Positions 9,035 through 18,901 of a stretch of 64,000 nt of DNA are shown here, piece after piece (position 1 is the stretch's first letter; every line of letters begins with the position of its first letter). The notes beneath the pieces are model-generated. The model had not been told where the DNA came from, made no database searches, and was given only the letters and a program-made list of their open reading frames with translations. The stretch lies in NCBI RefSeq assembly GCF_000964525.1, contig NZ_BAZG01000001.1:1-64000 (forward strand). Reading direction: 5' to 3'. This DNA is from Anaeromyxobacter sp. PSR-1 (lineage in GTDB: Bacteria; Myxococcota; Myxococcia; Myxococcales; Anaeromyxobacteraceae). Made by a program: the position numbers and the translations under genes.

Positions 9035-10498
9035 TCACGCCACCCGCGGCGGCGCCGGCGCGGCCGCGCCCGGCGACGGTGGCCGCGCCGCCGCGTCGCG
9101 CCAGCCGGCGTTCTTCCCGTGCATCGCGGCGAGCACGCCGACCATCCGGTCCATGACCGCCTCCGGGGCGACGCCGCCCCCCGCCGCCTCGTAGACCGCC
9201 GCCGCCACCACGTGCGCGGCGTAGGCGCCGCCCCCGTACGCGCGGCCGGCGCGGGCCGCGCCGGAGCGCCCGCCGCGCCCCGACACGACCTCGCGCAGGT
9301 CCGCCACCACCGCCTCGTCGCGGTCGCGCCAGTCCTGGATCTGCTGCAGCGCCCGCCCCTCCAGCGCCGGCAGCCGGGTGCGCGCGATCGCCTGCGCGAC
9401 GAGCGCCGCGGACGCCTTCACCACCGCCGGCGCCACCTCGGTCTTGCCCAGCCACACGCGCCCGAGATCGCGGTCGGCCTCCGCCACCAGCCGGTCGGCC
9501 CACCGGCCCGCGCCCTCGAACGACAGGAGCCGCACGGTCTCCGCCGCCAGGTACGCGCGCGCCAGGTCGGCCGGGTGCGGGTCCTCCGCGCGCCCGACGT
9601 TCCGGAGCGCGGCGCGGCCGTGCGCCGCCGCGTTCATGGCGCGGAAGTAGCCCACCAGCCCCACCGCCGCGGCGGGCCCCATGTTCAGCACCCCGAGGAC
9701 GTCGGCCGCGGTCTCGTCGATCCGCTCCGCCCAGTAGCCGGCGACCGCCGGGGCGATCCCGGCGCCGAGCAGCCGATCGCGCACCGCCCCCGCGAGCTGG
9801 GCACGGAGCCCGACGTCGGCCTCGAGGACGTCGTGCCCGGCGGTCTCGTGCGCGAGCGCCGGCCAGGCGAGCAGGCCGGCCGAGGCGTTCGCGGCCGGCA
9901 GGCTCACCACCGCCGCCTTCACGCCGACGGCCGCGGTGGCCGTCGCGGGCCAGGTGTACGGCCCCGTCTCCGCGCTGCCCCACCGGACGAGCGGCGGGAC
10001 CACGCCGTGGTCCGGGGGCTTCACGCCGCGGCGGTCCTCGGCCGAGAGGAAGCCCTCGTAGAGATCGCTCACCACCTCCTGGAACGCCGCGGTGGCGCGG
10101 GCCCGGTGGCCCTCGCCGCGCTGCAGGACCGCCTGCGCGACGTCGAGCAGCAGCCGCGCCTCGCCCTGGCGGTCCGGATCCTCGCGGAGGAGGCGCGCGA
10201 AGCCGCCCGGGCCGAGCTGGTCCAGGGTCCGGACGAGCGGCTCGGCCACGGCGCGCCGGTACGCGGGCGGGAGCGCCGCGGACGCCTTCGCGAGGCGCGC
10301 GCGGAGCGCGGCGAACGTGGCCGGGTCGGGCGGGCCGCCGGCGCCGGACAGCGCGGCGGCGCGCGCCTCCTCGATGGCCGCGGGCAGGCCGGCGAGCGCG
10401 ACGGGATCGGGCCCGGCCGGCGCCGCGACGGCCTGGACGGGCGCGGCGGCGGGAAGGGAAAGCGGGAGCGGTGAGGCGGACGCGGTTCCGACGGGCAT
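9035..10498 (-). CDS. Unrecognised protein with a zincin-like HExxxH...ExxxD signature
   Basis: A 487-residue protein. The ATG at 10496-10498 has a GGAGG seven bases upstream; a GTG two codons earlier is the alternative. A Pro/Ala-rich N-terminus (about 30 residues) precedes an Ala/Arg-rich helical body. At about residues 217-222 it carries HETAGH, followed about 40 residues later by DETAAD (E262, D266). The spacing and the second-helix ExxxD resemble gluzincin metallopeptidases, but the first motif is one residue longer than HExxH. No convincing export signal or transmembrane helix is visible. Function not assigned; metal binding is inference. Confidence 0.65.
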   Translation of the reverse strand: MPVGTASASPLPLSLPAAAPVQAVAAPAGPDPVALAGLPAAIEEARAAALSGAGGPPDPATFAALRARLAKASAALPPAYRRAVAEPLVRTLDQLGPGGFARLLREDPDRQGEARLLLDVAQAVLQRGEGHRARATAAFQEVVSDLYEGFLSAEDRRGVKPPDHGVVPPLVRWGSAETGPYTWPATATAAVGVKAAVVSLPAANASAGLLAWPALAHETAGHDVLEADVGLRAQLAGAVRDRLLGAGIAPAVAGYWAERIDETAADVLGVLNMGPAAAVGLVGYFRAMNAAAHGRAALRNVGRAEDPHPADLARAYLAAETVRLLSFEGAGRWADRLVAEADRDLGRVWLGKTEVAPAVVKASAALVAQAIARTRLPALEGRALQQIQDWRDRDEAVVADLREVVSGRGGRSGAARAGRAYGGGAYAAHVVAAAVYEAAGGGVAPEAVMDRMVGVLAAMHGKNAGWRDAAARPPSPGAAAPAPPRVA

Positions 10499-10612
10499 GT
10501 GCACCCTCCGTGTTGGGGACGGGCGCAGATGCCACGGGCGTGCCGGGCCGCGGCCGCGGGATCTCGCGGGTGGCCGCCGCCGGAGGCGGACGCGGCGCGG
10601 ACGGATCGGCGG

Positions 10613-11617
10613 CTACGCGGCCGGGCCGGGGCGGACGTCGGCCCGGGGGGCGGCGCGCCGCCGGCGCCAGGTGGCGGGCGGCTCGCCGACGCACTTCTTG
10701 AAGGCGCGGTTGAACGCGGCCTCGGAGGCGTAGCCCACCTGCCCGGCGATGGAGGCCACCCCCTCGCGCGTGGTGGCGAGCAGCCCGGCCGCGACCTGCA
10801 TCCGCCACCGCGCCAGGTACTGCATGGGCGGCTCGCCGACGAGCGCCGCGAACCGCTCCGCCAGCGAGGACCGGGCCAGCCCGGCGGCGCGGGCCAGCCG
10901 CTCCAGCGACCAGGGGTCCCCGGGGCGCGCGTGGAGCGCCGCCAGGGCCCGGCTCACGTGCGGATCCGAGAGGCCCGCCAGCCAGCCGGCGCGGCCGGGC
11001 GGGAGCGTCTCCAGGTGCCGGCGCACCATCTCGAGGAACATCAGCTCCGCGAGCCGGCTCAGCACGCCCTCGCCGCCCGGCCCCGGCGTCCTCGCCTCCG
11101 CCTCCGCCACCTCGAGGAACCGCGTCAGCCACCCGCGGCGCGGGCCGTCCCGATCGCTCGCCCGCAGCACGCGCGGGAGCGCGGCGAGCAGCGGGTTGAA
11201 CGGGCGCGCGTCGCAGCCGAAGAACCCGCACACCACCTCGGTCTCGGAGGGCCCGGCGCCGACCCTCACCAGGAACGGCCGCGGCGCGCTCCGCGCCACC
11301 GCGTACGGCGCGAGGTCCGGCGCGCCGCCGCGGAGGCCGGCCGCGCTCGACAGCACGTGCGGGTCGCCGTGCGGGAAGCAGATCACGTCCCCCGCCTCGA
11401 GCGCGACCGGCTGCTCGCCCACGATCCCCGCCAGGCAGCGCCCGCGCGCCACCGCGTGGAACTCGATGACGTGGTCCGCGCCGGGCATCACCTGCGCGGC
11501 GATCGCGCGGGAGGCGGGCGCCTCGGCGACCCAGGGCGGCGCGCCCTCGACGCGGAAGAACACCGAGCCGGTGAGGCGGACCGTGGTGAGCACGTCGGCC
11601 AGCGGATCCGCGCCCAT
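10613..11617 (-). CDS. AraC-family transcription regulator with cupin-type sensor domain
   Basis: A 334-residue regulator. Residues 1-190 match the cupin domain of the AraC_binding_2-like group (DHVIEFHAV, then VICFPHGDPHVL, a cupin HxH-type region). The last 110 residues contain the tandem helix-turn-helix of AraC/XylS regulators, with the conserved GYASEAAFNRAFKK and a PPATWRR end. The start ATG (11615-11617) follows the sequence AGGGGGG on the coding strand. It is divergent from the methyltransferase gene (159 bases apart), which is its most obvious candidate target, together with itself. Confidence 0.88.
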   Translation of the reverse strand: MGADPLADVLTTVRLTGSVFFRVEGAPPWVAEAPASRAIAAQVMPGADHVIEFHAVARGRCLAGIVGEQPVALEAGDVICFPHGDPHVLSSAAGLRGGAPDLAPYAVARSAPRPFLVRVGAGPSETEVVCGFFGCDARPFNPLLAALPRVLRASDRDGPRRGWLTRFLEVAEAEARTPGPGGEGVLSRLAELMFLEMVRRHLETLPPGRAGWLAGLSDPHVSRALAALHARPGDPWSLERLARAAGLARSSLAERFAALVGEPPMQYLARWRMQVAAGLLATTREGVASIAGQVGYASEAAFNRAFKKCVGEPPATWRRRRAAPRADVRPGPAA

Positions 11618-11776
11618 CGAGCCCCCCTCGTGACGCTTCGGTGGCCGGCAGGCCCCGGTCAGGTCGCGGACGGACGGGCAACGAACGCGGCGGCGCGAGC
11701 AGGTCCGGACCGGCCCGGGTTTCCTAGATCCCGCGCGGCATCCACGCCACCCGACCTGAACGCAAGGAGACCGCAG

Positions 11777-12637
11777 ATGAACGGCATCGCTTCCCCCTCC
11801 CCCTCCCCGACCCCCGCGCCCATGCCGCCCCCGGGCCTCGACCTCGCCGCCGTGAAGGCCCGGCAGCAGTCCACCTGGAGCTCGGGCGACTACGCGGTGA
11901 TCGGCACGACGCTGCAGATCGTCGGTGAGACGCTCTGCGAGGCGGCCTCGGTGTCCGCCGGCGAGCGCGTGCTCGACGTGGCCTGTGGCAACGGCAACGC
12001 CGCGCTCGCCGCGGCGCGCCGCTTCGCGCGCGTGACCGGCGTGGACTACGTCCCCTCGCTCCTCGAGCGGGCGGGCGCCCGCGCGGCCGCCGACGGCCTG
12101 GCGCTGGAGCTCCGCGAGGGCGACGCCGAGGCGCTGCCCTTCGAGGACGGCGCGTTCGACGTCGTGCTCTCGACGTTCGGCGTGATGTTCACGCCCGACC
12201 AGGCGCGCGCCGCCGGCGAGCTGCTCCGGGTGTGCCGGTCCGGCGGCCGCATCGCGCTCGCCTCCTGGACGCCGGACGGCTTCATCGGGAAGGTCTTCCA
12301 GGTGGTGGGCCGGCACGTCCCGCCGCCCGCCGGGCTCCGGCCGCCCGCCGCGTGGGGCACCGAGGCGCGCCTCCACGAGCTGTTCGTCCCGGGCGCCCGC
12401 GACGTCCGCGCGCACCGCCGCGAGTACGTCTTCCGCTACCGCTCGGCGGCGCACTGGGTCGAGGTGTTCCGCACCTGGTACGGCCCCATCCACCGCGCGT
12501 TCGCGGCGCTCCCCGCCGAGGCGCGGCCCGCCCTGGAGCGCGACCTGCTCGCGCTGCTCGAGGAGGCCAACACCGCGACCGACGGGACGCTCGTCGTGCC
12601 GGGCACGTACCTCGAGGCCGTGATCGTCCGGGCGTAG
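11777..12637 (+). CDS. Class I SAM-dependent methyltransferase (UbiE/Methyltransf_11-like)
   Basis: A 286-residue enzyme with AAGGAG six bases before the start ATG. After a Pro/Ser-rich leader of 20 residues, motif I is VLDVACGNGNAAL (about residues 64-76), followed by the acidic end of strand 2 (VTGVDY), motif II (GDAEALPFEDGAFDVVLSTFG, about 114-134) and the SGGRIALASW strand. These mark a SAM-binding Rossmann fold of the Methyltransf_11 group. Substrate unknown; a small molecule is likely. It is divergent from the AraC regulator, which may control it. Confidence 0.88.
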   Translation: MNGIASPSPSPTPAPMPPPGLDLAAVKARQQSTWSSGDYAVIGTTLQIVGETLCEAASVSAGERVLDVACGNGNAALAAARRFARVTGVDYVPSLLERAGARAAADGLALELREGDAEALPFEDGAFDVVLSTFGVMFTPDQARAAGELLRVCRSGGRIALASWTPDGFIGKVFQVVGRHVPPPAGLRPPAAWGTEARLHELFVPGARDVRAHRREYVFRYRSAAHWVEVFRTWYGPIHRAFAALPAEARPALERDLLALLEEANTATDGTLVVPGTYLEAVIVRA

Positions 12638-12656
12638 CGCCGGGACCGGCCCGGCG
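12638..12656 (+). terminator. GC hairpin directly after the methyltransferase stop codon
   Basis: Seven perfect base pairs (CGCCGGG/CCCGGCG) around a five-base loop begin one base after the TAG stop. There is no T-tract, so it could be a weak intrinsic terminator, an mRNA-stabilising hairpin, or chance in GC-rich DNA. Confidence 0.35.
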
Positions 12657-12843
12657 TCCGCGATCCGCGCGACGCCAGCCGCATGGCGCCACGCGCGCGC
12701 GGAGCCGCGCCGGGGCCTCGGGGTGGACCCCGACCCCGCGCGGCGACCCGCGCACGCGCGCGGTTCGCGGGCCTCCGCGGCGCGCGGGCCCGCGGCACAT
12801 CGGGTGCAACCGCCCTCCGCGACACCATCATGACGGAGGGTGA

Positions 12844-13374
12844 ATGACCGGATCCCGCTCGCGTGGCAAGCGCCGCGTCGCCTGCCTGACCTGCCCAGCC
12901 TCGCTCCTGCGCGCGGCGGCACCCGCGCTCCTGTGCGCCGCCGCCGCGCTGCCTCCGCCGGCCGCGGCCCAGTGGGACGGGGCGACGGCGCGGTGGGAGG
13001 AGATCCACCCGCCGCTCGCCGACGCGCCCGTCGAGGCCTGCGTCGCGTGCCACGAGGAGGCCCTCATGCCGAACGGGAACCACCCGGTCGGCAGGGTCTA
13101 CGCGCCCGGCGCGGCGTCCTCGCTGCGGCCCCGCGCCGAGGTGGAGCGCCGGGGCGTGGCGCTCCCGGACGGCCGCGTGCACTGCTGGAGCTGCCACGCG
13201 CTGCGCTCGCGCTGGCGCTACCACCTGGCCATCCCCGAGGGCGCGGCCACGCGGCCCCGCGTCGTCCCCGGCGACCCGTCCCCCTACGAGCACGCCTCCG
13301 GGGCGCCGCTCCCGCCGGGCGCCGACGTGAGCCCGAAGCCGCTCTGCCAGGCCTGCCACACGTACGGCGACTGA
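12844..13374 (+). CDS. Small secreted tri-haem c-type cytochrome
   Basis: A 176-residue protein with GGAGGGTG just upstream of the ATG. A basic N-region and hydrophobic stretch (about 10-43) ending in an A-A-A-Q boundary suggest Sec export. Three CxxCH haem sites lie at residues 66-70 (CVACH), 114-118 (CWSCH) and 168-172 (CQACH). Unpaired His (55, 80, 127, 150) could be distal ligands. The arrangement resembles small NapB-like or diverged NapC-type electron-transfer proteins, but no family can be fixed by eye. No oxidoreductase gene is adjacent; it stands 142 bases ahead of panE. Confidence 0.85.
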   Translation: MTGSRSRGKRRVACLTCPASLLRAAAPALLCAAAALPPPAAAQWDGATARWEEIHPPLADAPVEACVACHEEALMPNGNHPVGRVYAPGAASSLRPRAEVERRGVALPDGRVHCWSCHALRSRWRYHLAIPEGAATRPRVVPGDPSPYEHASGAPLPPGADVSPKPLCQACHTYGD

Positions 13375-13516
13375 CCCGGCGCGCGCGGCTCGCGAGCGCC
13401 TTGGGCCTCGAGGCCGTCTGCCAGCTGGCGCCGCCCGCCTGAGCGCCCGGACGACCCCGCCCGGCCCCGGCTGCGGTAGGCTGGTCCCAGGCGAGCATCG
13501 CCAGGGAGGCAGCGCG

Positions 13517-14497
13517 GTGAGGATCGCGATCTACGGCGCCGGCGCGGTGGGTGGGCTCGTCGCCGCGCGGCTGGCCCAGGCCGGGCACGAGGTGAGCGCG
13601 GTCGCGCGCGGCGCGACGCTGGACGCGCTGCGGTCGCGCGGGCTGCGGCTCGTCTCGACGGGTGGGGAGGCGCGCGTCCGCCTCCCGGCCTCGGACGATC
13701 CGGCCGAGCTCGGGCCGCAGGAGCTGGTGGTCGTGGCGGTGAAGGCGCCCGCGCTCGTCCACGTGGCCCGGGACATCGGCCCGCTGCTCGGCCCGGAGAC
13801 GGTCGTGCTCACCGCCATGAACGGCGTGCCCTGGTGGTTCTTCGACCGCTTCGGCGGCCGCTTCGCCGGCACGCGGCTCGCGTCGGTGGATCCCGGCGGC
13901 GCCATCGCGGCGGGCATCCCCTCCCGCCACGTCATCGGCTGCGTGGTCCACCTCGCCTGCGCGGTGCCGGAGCCCGGCTTCGTGTGCCACACCGCGGGCA
14001 ACCGCCTCATCGTGGGCGAGCCGGGCGGCGAGGACTCCGCGCGGCTCGGCCGCCTCGCCGCGACGCTCCGCGCGGCGGCCTTCGACGTGGAGGTGTCGCG
14101 GCGGATCCAGGCGGACGTCTGGTACAAGCTCTGGGGCAACATGACGATGAACCCGGTCTCGGCGCTCACCGGCGCGACCTGCGACCGGATCCTCGACGAT
14201 CCGCAGGTGTACCGCTTCTGCCTCGAGGTGATGGGCGAGGCGGCGCGGATCGGCGCGGCCATCGGCTGCCCCATCTCCGAGAGCGGCGAGGATCGCATGG
14301 CGGTCACCCGCAAGCTGGGCGCGTTCAAGACCTCGATGCTGCAGGACGTGGAGGCGGGCCGGCCGGTGGAGCTGGACGCGCTCGTGTCGGCGGTCCGCGA
14401 GATCGGCGCGCTGGTGGGCGAGCCGACCCCGCGCATCGACACGCTGCTCGGGCTGGCGCGGCTGCACGCGCGCGTGCGGGGGCTGTACCCGGGGTGA
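13517..14497 (+). CDS. panE: 2-dehydropantoate 2-reductase (ketopantoate reductase family)
   Basis: A 326-residue NADPH-dependent reductase with a GTG start preceded by GGGAGG. The N-terminal GxGxxG of the Rossmann fold is IYGAGAVGGLVAARL (residues 4-18). The C-terminal helical domain holds the catalytic Lys in VWYKLWGNMTMNP (K near residue 199), and the Glu/Asp region is at about 255. The family reduces 2-dehydropantoate to pantoate in coenzyme A synthesis, but many paralogues act on other 2-keto acids, so pathway assignment is moderately secure. No pan genes are adjacent. Confidence 0.85.
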   Translation: MRIAIYGAGAVGGLVAARLAQAGHEVSAVARGATLDALRSRGLRLVSTGGEARVRLPASDDPAELGPQELVVVAVKAPALVHVARDIGPLLGPETVVLTAMNGVPWWFFDRFGGRFAGTRLASVDPGGAIAAGIPSRHVIGCVVHLACAVPEPGFVCHTAGNRLIVGEPGGEDSARLGRLAATLRAAAFDVEVSRRIQADVWYKLWGNMTMNPVSALTGATCDRILDDPQVYRFCLEVMGEAARIGAAIGCPISESGEDRMAVTRKLGAFKTSMLQDVEAGRPVELDALVSAVREIGALVGEPTPRIDTLLGLARLHARVRGLYPG

Positions 14498-14565
14498 ACG
14501 CCGCGGCCCCGCGCCGGGGAGCCGGGACCGCGGCGTGTGCGCGCGCCCGCCGGGCGGCGCGGGCG

Positions 14566-15663
14566 TCAGAACACGATCGAGTCGCCGTTCCCCACGTACC
14601 GGGTGCTCTTGCTCCCGTAGTTGGCGGAGCCCGCCACCACCGGCAGGCCGCGCTCGATCATCCGTTCGACCGCGGTGATGCCCGTGCAGTGGTTGCTCGC
14701 CACCACGTCGAACTGCGCCGCCTGCATGGCGTCGAGCATCGTGTCGGCGGCGGGGCTCCACACCTCGAGCGAGGAGATGTGCAGCCCGCCGAACAGCCCG
14801 TGGAAGCGCCCGGTGGAGGTCGAGATGTTCGAGCGCGCGAACGCGATCGCGTTCTGGATCCCCACGTGGCCGCACCCGGTCACGATCACCATGCCCTTGT
14901 CCTTCACGTTGAAGAACAGGATCTGCTCGCCGCGCACCCCGAGGATGATGGGCACGTCCATCACCGCCGTGGCGAAGCCGGGGAAGTGCTTGTGGACGAC
15001 GCCCGGGGTGACCTGCGTCACCGGCCCCTTCAGCTTGCAGCGATCCATGTAGTTCCAGGCGTCGCCGCTCAGGGTGGACGGCACCCAGAACGGAACCTTG
15101 CGGTTCACGGCCGTGATCGCCGGCAGCCCCCAGAAATGATCGATGTGCTCGTGGGAGAGGATGGCCCGGTCGATGAGGCCGTGCTCGAGCTTCTCGGTCA
15201 CGCCCTCGCGGCGGAAGACCCAGCTCATGTACTGGGCGTCCCAGCCGGTGTCGAGCAGCACGGTGTGCCTCGTGCCGTCGCACTCCTCCGCCTCGATCAG
15301 CGCCGAGTAGCCGGCCGAGTTCCGCTCGGTCCACGGGATGGTCCACTGGTTGGTGCTCATCCCGCCCGCGGCGTCGATGTCCGCGAGGAACTGCGGGGTG
15401 GACCACCAGCCGACCTCGCTCAGGCAGGTCACCTTCAGGCTCTTCAGCTCGCCGATGGCGACCGGCGCGCCGAGCGGGACCTCCAGGTCGTACCCGCCGC
15501 CGTCGCCGGGGCAGGCCCGCGCCGCCGCCGGCGCGCCGAGCGCGCCCGCCGCCAGCACCGCGGCGCCGCCCAGCGCCACGTCGCGGATGAAGCCCCTGCG
15601 GTCCATGGTCCGCGGCGCCCGGCCGCCCTCGCCCCGCTTCACGTCCACCTCGTCGTTGGCCAC
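14566..15663 (-). CDS. Tat-exported metallo-beta-lactamase-fold hydrolase (dihydropterin/RFAP-synthase-like group)
   Basis: A 365-residue protein. The GTG at 15661-15663 has GAGAGGTGG upstream and is preferred; an internal ATG at 15606 would still keep the Tat motif. The signal has RRGFIRD followed by an Ala/Gly-rich hydrophobic segment, so the folded metalloprotein should be exported by Tat. The catalytic core shows SHEHIDH (HxHxDH), VTGCGHVG and GGLHI, and the SNHCTG segment typical of the MBL branch related to 7,8-dihydropterin aminobenzene-phosphate synthase. The substrate is not predictable. It lies 92 bases downstream of the chemoreceptor gene on the same strand and could be co-transcribed. 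Confidence 0.82.
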   Translation of the reverse strand: MANDEVDVKRGEGGRAPRTMDRRGFIRDVALGGAAVLAAGALGAPAAARACPGDGGGYDLEVPLGAPVAIGELKSLKVTCLSEVGWWSTPQFLADIDAAGGMSTNQWTIPWTERNSAGYSALIEAEECDGTRHTVLLDTGWDAQYMSWVFRREGVTEKLEHGLIDRAILSHEHIDHFWGLPAITAVNRKVPFWVPSTLSGDAWNYMDRCKLKGPVTQVTPGVVHKHFPGFATAVMDVPIILGVRGEQILFFNVKDKGMVIVTGCGHVGIQNAIAFARSNISTSTGRFHGLFGGLHISSLEVWSPAADTMLDAMQAAQFDVVASNHCTGITAVERMIERGLPVVAGSANYGSKSTRYVGNGDSIVF

Positions 15664-15755
15664 GTTGCCACCTCTCGTCGTGGGTTCACTGCCAACCGGC
15701 GCGTCTCCGCGCCGGCACTCGCGCGCCTGCCGCCGCTCGCGCGGGGAGGCGCGGC

Positions 15756-17807
15756 TCAGACGCGGTACTCCTTGATGATCCCCTCCACCTGCGCGGTGAC
15801 GGACTTCACCGCCTCGGTGGCGCGGTCGGTCGTCTCCACGCGCTTCACGGTGTCGTCCACCGCCTTCGAGAGCTCGGTGACCGAGCCGAAGATCTGCGCG
15901 ATCCCGGCGTCCTGCTGGCTCACCGCCGCCGCGATCTGGCGGACCGCCGCCGAGTTCTCGCGGACGATGTTGGACAGCCGTCGCAGCGTCTCGCCCGAGG
16001 TCCGGACCTGGGTGAGCCCGCTGTCGATCTTCTGCGCGCCCTTCTCCGAGATGGCGATGGTGGAGGTGATGGCGTTCGCGGTGTCGTCGAGCACGTCGCT
16101 CACCCGGTGCGTGGCCTGGATGGACTGATCGGCCAGGCTGCGGATCTCGCGCGCCACCACCCCGAAGCCCTTGCCGTGCTCGCCGGAGCGCACCGCCTCG
16201 ATGGCGGCGTTCAGCGCGAGCATGTTGGACTGGTCGGCGAGGTCGCGGACCGACTGCGTGATGTGGCCGATCTGCCGGGTGCGCGCGCCCAGCTCGCCGA
16301 TCTTGGTGGAGATGTCGCTCGCCTCGGTGCGGATGTCGGCGAGCCAGGTGAGCGTCTGCTCGATCGAGGTCTCGCCGGAGCGGCCGATCTCGTCCGCCTC
16401 GGAGGCGACCTTCAGCACCACCTCGGCCTTCTGCGCGGCCATGTTGGAGGTCTGCTTGATCTCCTGCGCGGTGACCTGCGTCTCCTGGAGCGCGGCCGCC
16501 TGCCGGGTGATGGTCTCGCGCTGGTCGGCGTTGGTCGCCTCCAGGTTGGTGACCGCCTCCACCAGCGACGCGAGGCTCTGCCGCAGGCTGCTCGCCATCT
16601 CGCGGAGCCTGTCCACCATCTGGTTGAAGGTGCGGCTGAGCTCGCCGATCTCGTCGTTCGAGTGCGCGTCGATCTTCTGCGTGAGGTCGCCGGACCGGAC
16701 GATCTCGCCGGCCGCGCGGGTGAGCTCGAGCAGCGGCTGGGTGATGGTCCGGGTGGTGTGCCGGTAGAGCAGCGCCCCCAGGAACACCGACAGCAGGATC
16801 GAGAACCCCAGGTACGAGTAGACCTGCGTGGTGGACGCCCGGACGATCTCGGACTTCGGCTGGCCGGAGACGATGTACCAGTCGTTCGCCATCAGGTGCG
16901 CCGAGCCGGCGGCCGCGCCGGGCGGGTCGAACGTGTTCTTGGTGAGCCGCGAGACGACGTAGAGCTTCTCCACGTCCTCGTACGTCTCGAAGAACGACTG
17001 GTCGGCGCCGTCGAGGATGCGGTGGGTGAGCTGGGCGACCTTCTCCTTCTCCTTGTCGTTGAGGATGAGCCGCTTGTCCGGGTGCGCCACCACCTGGCGA
17101 TTCTCGTCGAACATCATCAGGTAGCCGGAGTCGCCGATCTTCACCTTGTCGAGGAAGAGGTCGGTGAAGTAGTCCATCCGCGGCGCGACCAGCGCGTAGC
17201 CGATCACGCGCCCGTCCGACTTCACCGGCGCGGCCACCACGAACAGCGGGTTGCCGCGGAGCAGGCTGGGGTAGACGTGGCTGACGTAGTACGGCGCGCC
17301 GTCGAACATGGCGCGCACGTAGTTCAGGTCCAGGCTGGCCTTCCCCAGCGTGCGCCCCTGCACCGTGTCGAGGAAGAAGCCGCCGTTCCGGACGACCTTC
17401 TGCTGCCCCTCGTAGTCGATGGTGAGGCTCTGGCCCTCGGGCAGCCGGATGCCCACCGGGACGTTCTCGTAGTACTGGTACCGGTCGTGGATGCCCTGGA
17501 GGTAGGCGCGGGCCTCCGCGCGCGCCTTGTCGTCGGTCGGGTTCAGGCACGCGTGCACGACCTTCGGGTTCGCGGCGATCGACTGGGCCAGGTAGATCTG
17601 GTCGTGGATCCAGTTCACCAGGGCGACGCGGGTCTGGTCGGTGAGCAGCGTGGACGACTGCTGCGAGAACGACACCAGCGAGGCGCGGGTCACGAAGAAG
17701 CCCGCCACGCCGAAGGCCACGAACGACACCGTGACCAGCGGGATGATCCAGCGCAGGAAGCGGAAGGAGAGACTGGTCTGAAGGGCCTGCTTCTGCTTGC
17801 CGAACAT
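15756..17807 (-). CDS. Methyl-accepting chemotaxis protein with periplasmic Cache sensor
   Basis: A 683-residue receptor. It has a TM helix at about 15-38, a large periplasmic double-Cache-type region (about 45-320), a second TM (about 330-350), a HAMP domain (about 352-405, with [17 protein letters not shown]), a long coiled coil and the cytoplasmic signalling hairpin. The hairpin tip is recognisable in the [16 protein letters not shown] segment (about 540-556). No C-terminal pentapeptide for CheR/CheB tethering is visible. It is last in the chemosensory gene run, 59 bases after cheB, and is the likely input receptor of this pathway. Ligand unknown; Cache domains usually bind small organic acids or amino acids. 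Confidence 0.93.
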   Translation of the reverse strand: MFGKQKQALQTSLSFRFLRWIIPLVTVSFVAFGVAGFFVTRASLVSFSQQSSTLLTDQTRVALVNWIHDQIYLAQSIAANPKVVHACLNPTDDKARAEARAYLQGIHDRYQYYENVPVGIRLPEGQSLTIDYEGQQKVVRNGGFFLDTVQGRTLGKASLDLNYVRAMFDGAPYYVSHVYPSLLRGNPLFVVAAPVKSDGRVIGYALVAPRMDYFTDLFLDKVKIGDSGYLMMFDENRQVVAHPDKRLILNDKEKEKVAQLTHRILDGADQSFFETYEDVEKLYVVSRLTKNTFDPPGAAAGSAHLMANDWYIVSGQPKSEIVRASTTQVYSYLGFSILLSVFLGALLYRHTTRTITQPLLELTRAAGEIVRSGDLTQKIDAHSNDEIGELSRTFNQMVDRLREMASSLRQSLASLVEAVTNLEATNADQRETITRQAAALQETQVTAQEIKQTSNMAAQKAEVVLKVASEADEIGRSGETSIEQTLTWLADIRTEASDISTKIGELGARTRQIGHITQSVRDLADQSNMLALNAAIEAVRSGEHGKGFGVVAREIRSLADQSIQATHRVSDVLDDTANAITSTIAISEKGAQKIDSGLTQVRTSGETLRRLSNIVRENSAAVRQIAAAVSQQDAGIAQIFGSVTELSKAVDDTVKRVETTDRATEAVKSVTAQVEGIIKEYRV

Positions 17808-17866
17808 CGGGGTTCCTCCGGTGGGCTGCGACGGTGCGCGATGGGTGAGGGGGCGAGGGGTGCGGG

Positions 17867-18901
17867 TCAGCGGTCCGCCGGCGGGCGGGCGGCGGCGAGC
17901 AGCGCGGCGATCTCCGGCGGCGCCGCGCGCGCCTCCGGCGCGCCGAGCGCGGCCGCGGCGCCGGGCATGCCGTTCACCACGCAGGTGGCGGCGCTCTGGG
18001 CGAGCGCGAGGCCGCCGGCGCGCCGGATGGCGAGCAGTCCGCGGGCGCCGTCCTCGCCCATGCCCGAGAGCACCACCCCGCCTGCGCGAGGCCCGAGCGC
18101 CTCGGCGAGGGACCGGAGCAGGTCGTCGCCGCTCGGGCAGACGCAGCTCGCACAGGGCGGCGTCGAGAGGCGGCCGGCGCGCGACCAGAGCAGGTTCCGG
18201 CCGGGAGGGGCGAGGTAGACGCAGCCGGCCCGCGGCGCCTCGCCGTCCTGGGCCACCCGCACCTCGAGCGCGGTGGACTCGGCGAACCAGCGGCGCATCC
18301 CGTCCACGAACCCGGAGGCGATGTGCTGCGCCACGAGCAGCGTCAGCGGGAGCCGGGCCGGCAGCGCGGCCAGGATCGCCACCACCGCCTGCGGCCCGCC
18401 GGTGGAGGCCGCGAGGCCGACCGCGTCCAGGGCGCGCGGCGCCGCCGCGCGGGCCGGCGCCGCGCCGGCGAGCGCGCGCCGGGTCACCACCGGCACCTCG
18501 CTCATCAGCCGCACCGCCTCGCGCACCGCGACGCCCCAGCGCCGCAGATCGTCCGGCCCGCCGACCTGCGGCTTCGCGAGGAGCTCCACCGCGCCCGCCG
18601 CGAGCGCCTGGAACGCCAGGCTCTGCTCGCGCTCCGCGAGCTGGCTCACCACGATGATGCGCGTGGGGGCGACCGCCATGATCTCCTCGGTGGCCCGCAG
18701 CCCGTCCAGCCCGGGCATGACCACGTCCATGGTGACCACGTCCGGCCCGGCGGTCCGCGCGAGCGCCACCGCCTCCGCGCCGTCGGCGGCCTCCGCGACC
18801 ACGCGGATGCCCGGGTCCTCCTCGAGCAGCGTCCGCAGCGCCCGCCGCAGCGTGGGCGAGTCGTCGGCGACGAGCACGCGGGTGGGCGGCCGCGCCGTCA
18901 C
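17867..18901 (-). CDS. cheB: Chemotaxis response regulator protein-glutamate methylesterase CheB
   Basis: A 344-residue protein: an N-terminal receiver (phospho-acceptor D59 in VTMDVVMPG) and a C-terminal CheB esterase. The catalytic triad segments are all visible: Ser in AASTGG, His in AQHIASGF and Asp in SGMGEDG. It removes methyl or amide groups from the receptor and is activated by CheA phosphorylation. The GTG start (18899-18901) overlaps the cheA stop as GTGA, implying translational coupling. A CASCVCP segment inside the esterase domain is unusually Cys-rich. Confidence 0.93.
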   Translation of the reverse strand: MTARPPTRVLVADDSPTLRRALRTLLEEDPGIRVVAEAADGAEAVALARTAGPDVVTMDVVMPGLDGLRATEEIMAVAPTRIIVVSQLAEREQSLAFQALAAGAVELLAKPQVGGPDDLRRWGVAVREAVRLMSEVPVVTRRALAGAAPARAAAPRALDAVGLAASTGGPQAVVAILAALPARLPLTLLVAQHIASGFVDGMRRWFAESTALEVRVAQDGEAPRAGCVYLAPPGRNLLWSRAGRLSTPPCASCVCPSGDDLLRSLAEALGPRAGGVVLSGMGEDGARGLLAIRRAGGLALAQSAATCVVNGMPGAAAALGAPEARAAPPEIAALLAAARPPADR

